Notes under the pieces: generated by a model | What the model saw: only the letters and a program-made list of their open reading frames with translations | Databases searched by the model: none | What the model was told of the DNA's origin: nothing | Origin: Caprimulgus europaeus | Taxonomy: Eukaryota; Chordata; Aves; Caprimulgiformes; Caprimulgidae | Assembly: GCA_907165065.1 (NCBI GenBank) | Contig: OU015523.1 | Coordinates: 120,678,246 to 120,742,245 of the forward strand | Length of the DNA: 64,000 nucleotides | Reading direction: 5' to 3' | Made by a program: the position numbers and the translations under genes | Shown: piece by piece, positions 12,615-23,029 of the stretch | How positions within the stretch are numbered: the first letter of the stretch is position 1 | Layout of the letters: each line of letters opens with the position of its first letter

Positions 12615-14552
12615 AGACTTTTGCACTGTTGCCATACTCAGGAATCTTGAGCTCTTTTTCATGAGTTGGATATAATCTCACTTTGTAATAACACTCGTTT
12701 GTTCTTCTCCCATTTTTAATGTTTGGCACGCTATAAAATACAAAAATGCCTAGAGAGAGAGGTAAAATTGCTGAGGTTTCCTAAAACTACAAAAAGCTTC
12801 AGTCCAGTTTCCACTGTCTTCATAAGCATTATTTTCCTTCGACTATTATTTTCAAATACTGAAAACTAAAATCTTTATATTGCCATTTCTTCCAAGCTAA
12901 AACTTGGCATGTTGGACTAATTGTGATACAAGAATAAAACACAGAACTTTAGTCTATTTAAAGGAAAATAATACAGAAAACAACAAAAAATATGATTATG
13001 AACTTAAAAAATGTAGGATTTTGGATTTCATTTTATAAATATGTAGCACATAAGATGAAAATCTTGCTTTCCTTCTTTGCATCATGAGTGACAGATTTCT
13101 AATTATTGTGAACCAGAAACTAGCTTCAAGTAAATACATTTTGTGAATGAATTGGTGTTAACTGACAGTAGTAGTGCCACTTAGTAATACATAACTGAAT
13201 CATTACAGTGACCAGATGCATCACCACCTCCAGTTTGTTTCCTCTCTTCCCATAAAATGTGTAGAGCATTCATGAGAAGATCAGAGCTGCTGACAAGGAG
13301 CTCAAGACTTTCTCTTAAAGCTTAGACAAATCCTGGAAATGAATACATGATTCTTCACATTACTAGATAAGTTTTGAGCTGTCTTAACAGAGGTGGCTTC
13401 ATGAGCATTCTACCATGCTATATGATACTCCAAGGAGAAAACTACTTTTTCGTATAAAAGAACAGCAACAGCATTGTGAAGGGGTTTCACAGAATACAGA
13501 TGTGTTGTTCTTTACCCTCCCAAAGATCATACTTCTTTCCATCTCCATGTGGATGTGTGAATGCAAGTTAGTGTTTATTTTTTAGAGTTGTCCAGCCCCC
13601 TTATTTCTATAGCTTATTTAAGAACTTGTTTTCCATGTAGCATTAGCTCAGGAAGCATCATCCTTCACCTGGCCTTTGATTAGACATAGAGATCTCTAAA
13701 TGCAGGCCACCTAAGCAAGTAGATGGAGCATGGCTGATGTTTCAATGTAGTGATGCTGGAAAAAAGTGATGCAGTGATGATTCGAGCACTGAGTGCCGCT
13801 TAATGCTGCAACCCTGCTGTTAAAGTGGTATTTTGCAATATAATTGTAATAACTTGAAAGGAAAGGATGCTACTGTGAAAGAGCACTGAGAATGCCAGCA
13901 AGAGACCAATTTTATGTGGTTTGTATGTTTGAGGTAGGTGTTTGTTTGGAAGAGAATTGACTGAGGATGTCAATTAGTCTTAAAATGATATTCTTCTGGG
14001 GACAGTCAGAAAAACTAACAAAAGTTAGTCTCCCAGTCTGAATCATTCTCTGGAGGAACCCTTCCCTGAACTAACTGTGACGAAAACCTGGGGAAATTAG
14101 TTGTCCAAGTCTTAAGTTAGCCTTTGTGGATATCCCTCTGTGAGATAAATCTAAATAATATGTGTAAATAACTGTTGTTAAGGTCTTTAAATAGTGGCTG
14201 CTCCTTCATATTACACTTAATAGTATACATAGGCAAAATGGATGTAAACATAAATTCTTTTTGTATTATATAGGGTTCTAATATTTCCTTCTCCAGTCGA
14301 ACAATCTGAAGAGAAATCAAAGTGTGGGTGATCTGGGTTCCTAGAGTAACTTGAATCACAATAGATAGTTGCATGGATGAAGAGAATTCAAGGCCAAAAT
14401 TTCATTTAATTCCATCTACTTTAAAGTTCTAACATCTTTCATGCTATGCTCCTAGTCTATCTTATTTTTTTACCTATTCCCTCTGTGTGATTTCATAACA
14501 AAATGGATAGGAGAAATTAGGCGCCTAAGTAAGAAGGTGCAGGAGAATGATC

Positions 14553-14567
14553 TATATATATATATAT
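14553..14567. repeat. (TA)n microsatellite
   Basis: An uninterrupted alternating TA run of about 7.5 units. Confidence 0.85.
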
Positions 14568-15532
14568 GCATGTTGATTTGCCAGGTAATTATTTCAACAG
14601 CCTTTCAGTTTCATTAGAGATTCTGGTACAAGTCAGAATGTCACTTATTTTTATTTAAAGGTTACAGGAAGGAAAATGAGAACTGACAACTTCTGCAAGC
14701 AGACCTGATTTATCATGTATTAGCTGTATCTCCAATGTTGCTCAAAGCTACATTGGCTTGGCTTTTGTCAAGAGAGCTTTCCAATTCACTGAGGGGCAGT
14801 GACCACACACTGCCTTGGTCTGTTCTGCTTACAATGTTTTTCTGATTTGCAGTTGTACTTCTCTAATTAGTCACTATGAATATTTAAAAGTTTTATGCAT
14901 TGCAACAGTAACCCAGTAATCCTGGGTCATCTCGATGCCTGAGATTGTTAATCCCATCCCAGATAAATACTATAAAGGTCTGATATGCCTTAAAAAAATA
15001 TAATAAATTACAGTACAGGTGTCAAAGACAGCACAGGCAGCAAATCCAGCATGCTCCTCCAAACTAAGCCTCTCCAGGAAAGCCTTCCACCAAATTGCAA
15101 AATCAACATCTTCAAGATACCACTCAGTTTCTTCTATCAAGTTGTTTTTTGAGTTTTTTTCCTTGGTTCAGGAAGGAGAAACACTGTATGTCCGTTACAA
15201 TGAAAACAGGCTAATCCCTGTTTGATAAGTGCTTAGAATCTGCAAAAATGTGCCTTTTTAACAAGCATCATCACTGACTCCTTGTGGGAAAGTTAATGCT
15301 TTGCTTCTTTTTGTCTTTTCAGCTCAGGTTTGTGTGGGGCTTTTTTTTCTGTTTGTTTGTTTGGCTTTTTTTTTCAGTAAAGTCTGTTTCAAAGTGTGGA
15401 AATCATCTTTTTTCATTTAAGGTACATCTTTGATGTAGGTGTGAAAGTTTGATGTAGTTGTCTAAGGATGCCCCAACCATGTGAGACGCCTCAGCTCTCA
15501 GCTGCCTTGCCAAAAACATGTTTTTCTATAGG

Positions 15533-15615
15533 TCATAGAATCACAGAATCATAGAATCGTTTCATTAGAAAAGACCTTTGAGATCATCAAGTCCAACCAT
15601 ATCTGTCCTGTGTTG
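15533..15615 (-). mobile_element. CR1 LINE 3' terminal fragment
   Basis: tcatagaatcacagaatcat begins the block and is followed by agaaaagacctttgagatca, then tcaagtccaacc. This is the reverse complement of a CR1 3' UTR terminus (ggttggac, gatgatctcaaaggtc, then ATTCTATGA repeats). Only about 80 bp remain, so it is severely 5'-truncated. Confidence 0.88.
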
Positions 15616-18600
15616 TATCTGCTATATCCATAGGTTTACTGGATACTCTAAAATCTTTGAATTGATTCTAGGAGTTTTTCTTTAGTCAAACTTGAGTCAG
15701 GCTCTCCAAGCGGGATTTAGTTTCATGTTTAGATACCCACATATCAGATGCATGCACCAACTTGGTGAGTATCTACTTGTGAGCTACGTATCTAAGCTCC
15801 TGACAAAGAGATCAGTGGTTTGGGTCAGTTGCCTTAATCCAGTTTTCTAGTACAATTTGACCTAACTGTATCCAGGACATTTTCACAAGACCTACAGCCT
15901 TCTGGAACATCTGAAAGCCAAGCAGAATATGTTTGGACATCTCATACCTACCTATGACTGGCCATCTGCATCCCACCTCTAATGAATGAAGTCATATGAT
16001 CCAAAACAGCTATTCAGCTCTTAAAAAAATAGACATTTAGGTCACAATAAAGACAACTGAACAAGACAGAGTCCTGCTACTCCAGAGGTACTGCATGTAC
16101 ATCCCGGCCATTCAAATGATGTTGCGAGATATGATGCAGGATCTCTGAGAGGTATGTTCTTTAGGAACAGCAGCTGAAGGGCAAGTAGGTTACCTTATCA
16201 TGTTTTTAATGGCAGAGGAACAATGTGTTAAGGTAACTGGGCTCAGTCTCTACTGACCAGTCAACTGAACTATCTCTTAAACCCTCTGAAGTCACACGTT
16301 GTTGACTTTTTAATAGAAGAAGAATCTCCACAGTATTTACATCACCTAATCTTAAACTGAGTCCCAGTCAAAATCACATTTCCAAGAAGCCATTAATAAT
16401 GGAAAATGTTTCTTTTATCAATTATATCATGATGCAGAGTTATCTATCCATCTTCCCAACCCTACCCTACCTTTTGTTCTTGTCCACGTGGCAAAACAAA
16501 ACATCTTCAGTAGAGTACCATCTGTAAGTCCTGAGAATTCAGTGCAAAATAATCAATAAACTTGTTTCATACAACAGATCTTAAGTTTTCTTGTAATCAC
16601 GTTGCTCTAACTATTGAAATTCATACACGAGTTATTATTTTATTGCTTAGTTACAACTCAAAATTCACTTTCATCCCTTCTTGTACTCCAATTGGCTACA
16701 TTAGTTTTTGCTTTAAGCTGTTGGTGCAAATCTCAGCTTTCTCTGAAGGTCAGAGGTACTATTTTAGGAGGGTGGCTTTCTATTCTTTTGTGAGTGATTG
16801 TCATAGATAATGGAAAATGGCAGCTGGTTTTGTTCTCAGTGGGATGTATCTGTAAGTAATTATTAAGGAAGACTAGAACTTGGTATGGCTGATCATCTCT
16901 TCTTTTAAACCTATAAATAAAAACTGAAAGCAATTAGGGCTAAAGGGCAATCTGGATGTAATTTGTGTGCAATGCCTAACACAGCAGGATTCTAATTCAA
17001 ATGGCGTTATATGCAATGATATGATATTTTCCACAGACCTATAATTCCCAGATTTGAGCAAGCTTAAATGCTATAAAAAGCTATTTCTAACCAAAATGGA
17101 TATCTGGGAAGTTTTGGATTGCATGAATTTATTCTTTTGTGATATGTGACACAGGTTCCCACATACAAGGCTTTCCCAAAGTTCTGGCAAACGTGTTTTT
17201 GACATATCTTTACCCTAAGTAAAAACTCATCTGTTTTAAGACTGGCTCAACTGTAAAATACAGTCTGCAATGCAAGGTCTAAGGGACAAAAATAATGTAT
17301 TCAGAAGTTAATTTTCTTGAATAAAGCTGTTAGATTGGCAAGAAAAGTAGAATACAGAAAAGTAGGAAACCCTCTAACAACAGTGGAAACTCTAACAAGA
17401 ATTATTTATCATAAACAAAAAAGCATTCAAGATGACATTGCAAAGCACAATAGCCACTAGTTGTGCAGGGACTGGGTTAGCCAACTATGCAATTCAGGTT
17501 GAAAACAAATGGTATCTTATAATGTTTATGGCATGTTAGATACTTAATTGTGAACTAGAACATGCCTGACTTTAAATTTGAAATGCAGTTGTGTCAATTA
17601 GATGCAGAGAATAGTATTTACACTTTTTAGTAGTACAGCTGGGGAAAAAAAAAATCCAACTGCAATAAAAAAAGATTGTATGAAAATTCAAACCAGTTGA
17701 TAGAAAACTGGTATACATTTGTGGCCTGCAATTTGTCTTCAATTTAAAAGGTAGAATGAGAAAAAAAAAAAAAAAAAAAAACTAACAAAAAAAACCCATC
17801 CTAAACCTTACAGGCATAGTTGTGTGTTTAACTGCTCTGCAATGGGAGAAATCACTCTCTTGTTTCACTCAGCATTCAGATGACTTATTGCTCTTCATAC
17901 CCTGTTTAGCTCATTTTTAAACATAGAAAGAAAACCATAACATTTGGAGGTTGGTAGATGTAGATCTGTTATTTTTGGTCCAGTAATGAAACTTTGCATT
18001 TATATCTTCTTTCAAACTCTCATTTTCTCACCAGAAAGACAAAAGGCTTTCAAGAAGTAATTTTAGGTTGCTGAAATTTTTGCTTGTTGTGATTAATTTC
18101 TGGAAACACAGAGGCAGATCAATTAGCTCAGCTGCCTCAGCAAAGCTTCAGATGTTCTAATGTACAGGATGAGGTATATCCCTAATGTCCCATTTCATCC
18201 CATAATGCCTATTGCAGACTGCCTGGTAAAAGCACATCCTAAAAAGGCCTTAGAGTGTCTAATTCCCTTGGGTTTATGCTTGATGCACATCTTACCCTAC
18301 AGTCTCAGGAAGGAGAGAGGAATGAGCTGTTCTCATTCATTTGTAATCTGTCTTGCTTTGTTTTCTTTTTATCTTCCTTTCTTCTCCTTCATCTACAGCT
18401 GACTGCCATTACACTTTGCCTTGTGAAGTCCTTTCTGGCCTGGGCACAGACAGCAATTTAGGCTGTACCAATGCAGTGAGTCTGCTCCACCACTTGTGTT
18501 TGTAACGCTTTTCCCTCCTTCTTTTTTTTATCTATTTATCTTCTACATTCCCATCTGTGTATATGCTTCATCAAGCTCTTAGGGCTGAAGTGAGGCACTT

Positions 18601-18751
18601 GTTTTACCCAAGGATTGTGAGACTTTTTGCACTTTCCAGTCAGCATAGGAGGGAACTTCTTTCATCTGTAAGCAACTCCTCAAATTTCTTAGTACTCTTA
18701 ATTTTTTTCTATATAATATCTTACATTTTCTTTGTTAATGGAATAAGGGTC
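15616..18751. other. AT-rich sequence, no gene recognised
   Basis: There is no recognised gene. A poly-A run of 21 lies at 17761-17781. Parts of 15640-16260 have a somewhat repeat-like texture (old LTR or DNA-transposon debris is possible) but I cannot assign a family. Confidence 0.5.
17761..17781. repeat. Poly-A tract (21)
   Basis: An uninterrupted run of A followed by an A/C-rich stretch (actaacaaaaaaaaccc). There is no recognisable retrocopy upstream. Confidence 0.85.
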
Positions 18752-18866
18752 TGTTATGGTTTAGGCCCACCCAGCAACTAAGCACCACATAGCCACTTGC
18801 TCACTCCCCTTCAGTGGAATGAGGGAGAGAATTAGAATGTTAAAAGTGAGAAAACTTGTGGGTTGA

Positions 18867-19895
18867 TGTGGTAGTTAAACCTATAGGTAGGATCATGAGG
18901 TCCTGCACTCACTCGCCTCACCCTGTGAGATGGGAAGGAAATCACAACAAAGAGGCCATGAATTAGGATGAAGGACAGGGAGGGCTCACTCACCAGTTAC
19001 AGTCATGGGCAAAACAGACTCAACTTGGGGAAGAAAAATGGATTTAATTCATTACCAATCTGAGTAGCACAGCGAAACCACATAACAACCACATCTTAAG
19101 ACACCTTCCCCCACCCCTCTCTTCTTCTGGGTATCAAATCACTTTGCTACCCCTATTTGTCTACCTTCCCCCATGCCCCAGCAGCACAGGGGACAGGGAA
19201 TTGCGGTTTCAGTCAGTTCACCATTGCCACTCTTCCCGGCATGAAAGTTCAGGAACAAAGTGTTCTAATGTGAGCTTCCCATGGATTCATGGACCTCTTC
19301 TGCACAGTTCCCAGCTCTGGCATGGGGATATCTATGGGCTGAAGATGGGCCTTCAGTCTAGTGCACCTCTCTATCCCCTCTATGCCACCCCCAGCTCTGG
19401 GGGTCCATCCCCCACTCTGCTATTGAGTGTCTCTGGGGTCTCAATACAGTCACACATGTCCTGGGGCCCAGCTTTTGTGCTCCATCATGGAGTCCTCTAT
19501 GGCCTACATGTGGGTATCTGCTCCAGAATTTAACCTCCATGGGCTGCAGGAAGCTCATTTGCCTTCTCCTACTCCATGGGGTTGAACTGAGTGTCTGAGG
19601 TTCCCCCTCCTCCTCCTTCCTCCTGGCAATGAAGCTCTCTCTCTGTTTAGGCTGATGGTCTTTTGTTCAGGTCAATGGTCTCTCCTCCAGGTTCTCTCCA
19701 CCTTCTTCTTTTCAGGACAGTCCTTTGCCCCACAACTATGGATTCACAGAGGCATTTCTCTAGTGATCATTGGCTCAACCTAGGCTGGGAGGGGTCCATC
19801 TTTGAGCCAGGGGAGCTTTCGTGAAGCATCTCACAGGGTAGCCCCTTCCCCCACTACCAAAAATGTGCCCCTCACGCATACACAAACCAAACACA
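18867..19895 (-). mobile_element. Younger solo LTR (LTR-B) nested inside LTR-A
   Basis: On the minus strand it runs from TGTGTTTGGTTTGTG at 19895 to TTTAACTACCACA at 18867, about 1,029 bp with TG...CA ends. The 5-bp flanks on the plus strand are gttga (18862-18866) and gatga (19896-19900), a 4-of-5 match consistent with a mutated 5-bp target duplication. The landmarks CCCAAGTTGAGTCTGTTTTG, GGTGAGTGAG and a GC-richer middle with CCATGGGCTGCAG-like units match a second widespread neoavian LTR. The position of the poly-A signal reads AATGAA (19048-19053). The 129-codon plus-strand frame at 19144-19533 is antisense to this LTR and is not a gene. There is no internal retroviral coding region. Confidence 0.8.
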
Positions 19896-20016
19896 GATGA
19901 GATACAGTTTAATAGGGAAAGCAAAAACCATGCATGCAAGCAAAACAAAACAAGCAAAAAAACCCAAGCAAAGCAAAACAAGGAATTTATCTCAGGTGAG
20001 ATAATCCTGCAGAGGA

Positions 20017-20022
20017 TTTATT
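20017..20022 (-). promoter_or_regulatory. Poly-A signal AATAAA in LTR-A
   Basis: The minus strand reads CCCAATAAATCC. It sits about 36 bp downstream of the TATA-like element in the same LTR, the arrangement expected for the R region. Whether it is used is unknown. Confidence 0.5.
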
Positions 20023-20050
20023 GGGACTGAGTGGGATTTGAGTGTTCGAG

Positions 20051-20058
20051 CCTTTTAT
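20051..20058 (-). promoter_or_regulatory. TATA-like element of LTR-A
   Basis: The minus strand reads AAATAAAAGGCTCG and is preceded by an AT-rich TTATTATATAATG. This fits the core promoter position of a retroviral LTR and implies possible transcription toward lower coordinates. Activity is inference only. Confidence 0.4.
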
Positions 20059-20142
20059 TTGCATTATATAATAATTTTTTCCCCTCTCCTGTCACCCAAT
20101 CAACTCTTGTGCCCAGGTGTGCAGTCCATGATGCTGTTACAG

Positions 20143-20212
20143 TCATAAAATCATAGAATGGTTTGAGTTGGAAGGGATCTTTAAAGGTCATCTAGTCCAA
20201 TACCAGTCTGGA
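20143..20212 (-). mobile_element. CR1 LINE 3' terminal fragment, abutting LTR-A
   Basis: tcataaaatcatagaatggt followed by gttggaagggatctttaaag and gtcatctagtccaa is the reverse complement of a CR1 3' end. About 70 bp remain. LTR-A begins one base away, so the retrovirus inserted at or next to the CR1 3' terminus. Confidence 0.85.
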
Positions 20213-20262
20213 ATTACTGTCTAATTAATGCCAACACCATGGAAGAGCCAGAATCATCACCA

Positions 20263-20398
20263 TAAAAAAAAACCCAACAACAACAACAACAAAACAAAAC
20301 AAACAAAAAAAAAACAAACAAAAAACCAAACAAACAAAAAACAAACAAACAAAAAAAAACCAAACCAACCAAACAAACAAAAAAACCACCACCACCAT
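20263..20398. repeat. A/C-rich low-complexity tract
   Basis: A run of AAAC, AAC and CCA units (aacaacaacaac, aaacaaacaaaa, ccaccaccacc). On the minus strand it has no A, so no stop codon is possible there, which artificially lengthens the minus-strand open frame described next. Confidence 0.9.
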
Positions 20399-20400
20399 TG

Positions 20401-21494
20401 GGGCTCATTCTGATGAGTGATACAGATGTCATGCTAGACATCAAACTCAAATGCTGAAAGCTAGGTTGCCAGTCTACCTGGCACAGGATGTTCAGGTATG
20501 GACAACTACAAGATGTGACTACCTTGATCCTGTTGTGGCAATAAGGTGTTATGTAGCAGATGCTCTTGCTGTGCAGTTGTTTCTGATTTCCCGCAATCCA
20601 TTGTATCAGTTTCTGCCTACCAACTATGCAAGATGTTCTGCTTACCTTAACAGACTTGATAAATTTGGTAGCTTTAGGTCTTTTAGTGCCTGGTGATGGA
20701 TAGATCTTTTCAGCAATGCCTATGGGGCAAGCATACATGTAAGACCTCCATACCAGGCAACCATCATTACTGTAAGGAATGAAAGCCCTGTTCTTCACTG
20801 GAAGTTTGAAGTGTTTGTAGTGTTCACAGTACCAAGGAGTCAAAATATTATCTTCAAGTTTTTTGGACTTTATATATCCCTGGCCAGATTTCTGCTTCCT
20901 TCGACTCTGCAAACTGAATGCTCCAACAGCTGCAATGCTCCTCCAATTTTGTTTTGAAAAGGGATGGAGGAAAAAAATATATAGACTTCTCTTCCTAACT
21001 ACTGACTGGCTGTTGCTGCTGCTTAGATCTGCCAATGGTGATGATCTGAGGCAGGGCTGGTATGCTGTCTCTAATTTATTTTGACCATCTGCTTTTCCTA
21101 CTTCTAATTGGTGCGTGTTAAGAGAGAGAATATCCTTAAAGATCATTTAGGCTGAGGATGCTCCTGGAGTCACTAAAAGCAGATTGAAATGTAGTATTTG
21201 TTCTTCATTGGGAAGACCAGGCCGTATCTCAGCAACTGTCTCATATTTGGCAAGATTATTCATTTTGCACAAAGTAGTTACACGTGCTAGGGTTGTTATT
21301 GGTATGAAGGATGCATTAGTAAAAGTGAAAGAAGATATTTTTAGCAATTTCTGCACTCTTGTAGAATATTTACGTTGTACCCTGCATATACTGCAGTTTC
21401 TTTGTAAACATTGAGCTTTACGCGTTCTACTGATGCTTAAAATATGAGAAGTGCATTCAAATAAGAGTTTTGAATAAGGGTTTGTGCTGACCCC
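20401..21494 (-). pseudogene. Long unidentified minus-strand reading frame (possible exon set or retrocopy)
   Basis: One minus-strand frame stays open from 21494 to 20217 (425 sense codons) except for a single TAA at 21147-21149. The last ~45 codons lie in the stop-free low-complexity tract and should be discounted. The part downstream of the TAA starts with ATG (21144-21146). About 380 codons with one stop is far beyond chance in DNA this AT-rich, where other non-repeat frames reach only about 134. The product has a protein-like, charged composition, with segments such as AKYETVAEIRPGLPNEEQ, SGQGYIKSKKLEDNI, TPWYCEHYKHFKLPVKN and PSPGTKRPKATKF. I do not recognise the family and see no transmembrane segment or signal peptide. 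No poly-A tail marks a retrocopy. A canonical splice donor occurs inside the frame (separate entry), so real exons are an alternative. Confidence 0.45.
20646..20906 (-). CDS. Candidate 87-codon exon of unknown gene
   Basis: On the minus strand TTTGCAG precedes AGTCGAAGG (exon start 20906) and GTTAAG is followed by GTAAGCAG (donor at 20645-20641). The interval is exactly 261 nt, stays in frame and encodes SRRKQKSGQGYIKSKK, YCEHYKHFKLPVKNR, AFIPYSNDG, WRSYMYACPIG and KRPKATKFIKSVK. Aromatic and basic residues in short motif-like runs recall conserved low-complexity ciliary or testis proteins, but I cannot name a family. The acceptor's pyrimidine tract is weak. An alternative acceptor at TTGCAG|CTGTTGG, 23 nt upstream, has a better tract. 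A chance donor inside a retrocopy is also possible. Confidence 0.3.
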
Positions 21495-21499
21495 TCACT

Positions 21500-22400
21500 G
21501 AAACAGCAACCCCAAGTTGGTCCATTTACTTCTCTCATCATCTCAATGGAGACCTTGAGGAAGATGTCTAAAATCTAATCTGCAGTACTTTTCTGATCCT
21601 AAAGCCATGTTTTTGTGCAGGGAGGGTTAATTGTACTGAAGCCTGAACTCTCATCTGAGAGCAGAACTTCACAACTATACAGGAGTCTACCTGAACCACT
21701 GCCACATCACAGATTGCAAGAATGGAGACAGATAAACATAGCTGAAATAAAAATGGACAATTTAATTTGTGTTTATTTGCTCTTCTTGTTTCCCCTGCAC
21801 TTTCTGGGTGGGACTCATGTTGTCTAAGTTAACTAGCTGGCAGTCCAGTCTGAATAGACTATCTAAACAATCTGTGTGAAGAGTGAAGCATCCCCACAGT
21901 TGACCTGATTTGCTCTCAGAGGTGTTTCTCTTTCTCTATCAACTTCAGAGGAAAGTGTAATAACTAGCTTAGACTAAGCTTCAAGGAGGTAAAGCAGAGT
22001 AATATAAATCATGCTATTTTTTTTCCAAATAATTTTGAGTTTTCTAGAGAGATTGCCATTGGATTTTCAGGCAGCACCAGAAAAAATTCTACATTCAAGT
22101 AGATGGACATGATGCAGTTTTTATCCATTTTATACCACTAATAGGTTTGTGCTTTTTTTAATAATACAGATTAATCAACCTTTTGTGATGAAGCAAAACT
22201 TACCTATTTGTCAGTAATATCTGCTGTGTTGTTTCCCCCAATAGTAAACTTCATGAAAATGCCTTATAATAGTAACAACACTTTTCTAGTAAATACAATA
22301 TGAAAATTTGGTAACATATAGTATTTTTTACTAGTACTGCACTTGTATTTCTTAATTAGAATATTCCTCAAAGAATTATGATTTGTTTTGTCTTTATCAT
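21500..22400. other. Unique sequence, nothing recognised
   Basis: No repeat or gene was recognised. It flanks the long minus-strand frame and could contain further exons or introns of the same locus, but no clear splice-bounded frame is visible. Confidence 0.5.
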
Positions 22401-22407
22401 TTTATAG

Positions 22408-22495
22408 GACCCTGGTAATAGTATATGGATTCTATTGGAGATAGAGTATTGTACACGTTTTGGATGAAATATCTACCTAGCAAAGAGCCTTGCTG
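22408..22495 (+). other. Splice-site-bounded segment (possible non-coding exon)
   Basis: A pyrimidine-rich tract and TTTTATAG precede 22408, and CTG|GTAAGC follows 22495, giving an 88-nt segment with good acceptor and donor signals. All three frames contain stops, so it could only be a non-coding or terminal exon. Such pairs also arise by chance. Confidence 0.15.
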
Positions 22496-22602
22496 GTAAG
22501 CAGTTTGTATATTCTTTCTTCTCTTTTGCAATATTTCATGTCAAGCTATGCAAAGGAAGGCTTATATCATGTTCAATTAGAAGTTTACTAAAAACAAACG
22601 AT

Positions 22603-22620
22603 ATTTTAAATATTTAAAAT
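22603..22620. repeat. 18-bp perfect AT palindrome
   Basis: attttaaatatttaaaat is identical to its reverse complement with no spacer. AT-only palindromes are not rare in DNA of this composition. Confidence 0.75.
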
Positions 22621-23025
22621 TTGTTTTCCCTTTACCAAATAACTTCAAAATTACTATGTTATGTTTCTGCCTCCCTTGAGAGAAATATTTTGTGTTTCTA
22701 TTTTGTTCCACTGTGTATCATGAGGCTTTGTAGGCTGTTTTCTCTACAGGTGCTACCTCATAAGAAATGTGCATAGCTCAGTTTCACAGGCTTGTATAAG
22801 AGTCAGAAAATGTCTCTCTTTTTTTTTAAACCTATTTTTCTGGGTTTTATTTTTGGAGTATTCTGGTTGCATTAATTGTAAATGGTGTGGTTTTGGTTTG
22901 TTGTTGATACTAAAAAGTGTCTGTGTGCTATAAATGTCAGTGTAGTTTTTATTCGTAGTTGATTAATGTATGTCAGATATTAAAAATATTTAAATAGAGT
23001 ACCAAGAAAATCACACATCATTTAA
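22621..23025. other. Unique sequence
   Basis: Nothing recognisable beyond T-rich runs. Confidence 0.55.
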
Positions 23026-23029
23026 AAGA

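Larger units (their letters stand above)
11500..15530. other. AT-rich unique sequence
   Basis: No gene or repeat family was recognised. A (TA)n run lies at 14553-14567 and a short perfect inverted repeat at 12595-12614. The frames present (longest 85 codons, 14117-14374 minus) have no protein-like features. Confidence 0.6.
18752..20141 (-). mobile_element. Older solo LTR (LTR-A), split by a nested LTR
   Basis: Read on the minus strand, LTR-A begins TGTAACAGCATC at 20141 and runs to about 19896. It resumes at 18866 and ends ...CCTAAACCATAACA at 18752. The outer pieces join smoothly: CTATTAAACTGTATCTCA is followed after the insertion by ACCCACAAGTTTTCTCAC. This continuity, and the end TGGTGCTTAGTTGCTGG with a closing AACCATAACA, match an endogenous-retrovirus LTR common in neoavian birds. 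Without the insert and its duplicated target it is about 356 bp. It retains a TATA-like ATAAAAGG and an AATAAA. No internal gag/pol sequence, primer-binding site or polypurine tract adjoins, so it is a solo LTR. I see no clean target-site duplication (only GAC shared). Confidence 0.8.

Noticed and set aside
15640..16260. Repeat-like texture downstream of the CR1 end
   Set aside because: I could not match it to any LTR, DNA transposon or LINE block with confidence.
19144..19533. 129-codon plus-strand open frame
   Set aside because: It lies wholly inside LTR-B, antisense to it. The GC-richer LTR middle lowers stop density. No protein-like features.
20228..20413. Asn/Lys/Gln-rich frame on the plus strand
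   Set aside because: A pure translation of the A/C-rich low-complexity tract.
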